Origin: an uncultured Lachnospiraceae bacterium
Lineage (GTDB): Bacteria; Bacillota; Clostridia; Lachnospirales; Lachnospiraceae
NCBI GenBank assembly: GCA_947628025.1
Contig: CANQYH010000203.1
Coordinates: forward strand, 1-5,943
Direction: 5' to 3'
Length of the DNA stretch: 5,943 nucleotides
A program made the translations under genes and the position numbers. Positions 5,195 to 5,943 of this stretch are shown here, in pieces; the stretch's first letter is position 1; each line of letters opens with the position of its first letter. Under the pieces are notes generated by a model. The model saw nothing but the letters and a program-made list of their open reading frames with translations, searched no databases and was not told the origin of the DNA.

Positions 5195-5943
5195 TCAGGC
5201 CGTATACTCTTTCACGCCGAACGACCGAAACACCGCTTCCCTGGCCGCCGTCAAGCCGTCGAACTCGCCCGCCCGGATCATCTGCACCGCCAGATTGCCG
5301 ATGGCCGTGGCCTCGGTGGGGCCCGCGCAGACCGGCCGCTTCGTATAACGGGCCGTCAGGCGGTTCAGATAGTCCGCATTGGCCCCGCCGCCGACGATAT
5401 GTACCCGGTTATAATGCTTTCCGGTCACCTGCTCCAACTCGTCCACCGTCTCCTCGTAGCATTTTGCAAGGCTGTTGTAGATCACGGCCGCGATCTGCCC
5501 GGGCGTTTCCGGAACCTCCTGACCGGTCGCCCGGCAGAAATCCTGCACCGCCCCGATCATGCTCTCCGGAGCCAGGAAACAGTCGTCATTGCAGGATACC
5601 AGCGACGGAATGTTCTCACGGGAAGCCATATCGCAGAGCTGGGCGAACGAATAGTCCTCCCCGGCCTCCGCCAGTTCTTTCTTCACCGACTGGATCATCC
5701 ACAGCCCCATGATATTCTTCAGATAGCGGAACCGGTAGTTGTAACCGCCCTCATTGGTGAAGTTCCGCTTCATGCTGTCCAGGGAGCAGTCGGCCTCCAG
5801 GCGCTCCGTCCCCATCAGGGACCAGGTACCGGAGCTGATGTAAAGCACATCCTCCTCGTTGGACGGCACCGCCACCACCGCCGAACCAGTGTCATGGGTA
5901 GCGGGAAGCACCACTTGGCAGTCGAACCCTACCTCGACCTGCA
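5195..5943 (-). CDS. rhaB: L-rhamnulokinase, C-terminal half (cut by window edge)
   Basis: An FGGY-family sugar kinase that phosphorylates L-rhamnulose at O1 with ATP. About 248 codons are visible and the frame is open through the right edge, so roughly 220 N-terminal residues are missing compared with the 489-aa E. coli enzyme. The fragment begins QVEVGFDCQVVLPATHDTGS. The Asp of HDTGS is the expected catalytic base (Asp237 in E. coli). Downstream are ISSGTWSLMG (phosphate-binding), NEGGYNYRFRYLKNIMGLWM, typical of rhamnulokinases, and VHIVGGGANADYLNRL (adenosine-binding). A GTG at 5914 is internal to the conserved sequence and is not a start. The stop is TGA at 5197-5195. It is the most upstream operon gene in view, so the promoter and any regulator lie outside the window. 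It is 173 bp from rhaM, a larger gap than the others. Confidence 0.97.
   Translation of the reverse strand, partial: QVEVGFDCQVVLPATHDTGSAVVAVPSNEEDVLYISSGTWSLMGTERLEADCSLDSMKRNFTNEGGYNYRFRYLKNIMGLWMIQSVKKELAEAGEDYSFAQLCDMASRENIPSLVSCNDDCFLAPESMIGAVQDFCRATGQEVPETPGQIAAVIYNSLAKCYEETVDELEQVTGKHYNRVHIVGGGANADYLNRLTARYTKRPVCAGPTEATAIGNLAVQMIRAGEFDGLTAAREAVFRSFGVKEYTA

Noticed and set aside
5002..5712. Plus-strand open frame of 236 codons over the rhaB 3' region
   Set aside because: Low-complexity Pro, Arg and Ser product, fully antisense to conserved rhamnulokinase sequence.

Overview
The window looks like part of a fairly GC-rich Clostridia chromosome, most likely a gut Lachnospiraceae-type bacterium. 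The reasons are strong AGGAGG-type ribosome sites, near-consensus sigma-A promoters, AT-rich gaps between GC-rich genes, a tRNA gene without an encoded CCA, and a sugar-scavenging gene set. The taxonomic call is an inference. Every gene I can support lies on the minus strand, so transcription runs from the right edge to the left edge.

Right half (about 2385-5943): a rhamnose-catabolism operon in transcription order rhaB (kinase, 5' part beyond the window), rhaM (mutarotase), rhaA (isomerase), rhaD (aldolase). Together they turn beta-L-rhamnose into alpha-L-rhamnose, L-rhamnulose, L-rhamnulose-1-phosphate, then dihydroxyacetone phosphate and L-lactaldehyde. The key catalytic and metal residues are present in all that is visible. 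The gaps are 173, 90 and 90 bp. The rhaB-rhaM gap carries a 30-bp imperfect direct repeat, and the rhaM-rhaA gap carries a short hairpin. A 16-bp stem-loop follows rhaD. No transporter, regulator or lactaldehyde reductase gene is in view.

Middle (2077-2384): a tRNA-Ala(GGC) gene with its own promoter and a strong intrinsic terminator. Upstream of it is an AT-rich stretch with an array of about 20-bp repeats that could be a relic insertion-sequence end or a set of phased protein sites.

Left third (1-2015): two family-43 glycosidase genes flank a small unrecognised protein. The 327-aa enzyme (1032-2015) resembles the exo-beta-1,3-galactanase branch, in which Glu and Gln act in place of the usual Asp base. 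The 116-aa protein (578-928) has no function I can name. The glycosidase cut by the left edge (1-375) has an almost perfect promoter and a leader of about 135 nt with a short terminator-like hairpin and a possible Shine-Dalgarno-sequestering stem.

Taken together, the window fits a locus for using plant arabinogalactan or pectin side chains: intracellular glycosidases trim galactosyl or arabinosyl oligosaccharides and the rha operon consumes released rhamnose. This link is inferred from proximity only, because the tRNA gene and its terminator separate the two groups. The most noteworthy unexplained items are the candidate leader attenuator, the 20-bp repeat array, the 30-bp repeat in the rha operon, and the promoter-poor start of the galactanase-like gene.
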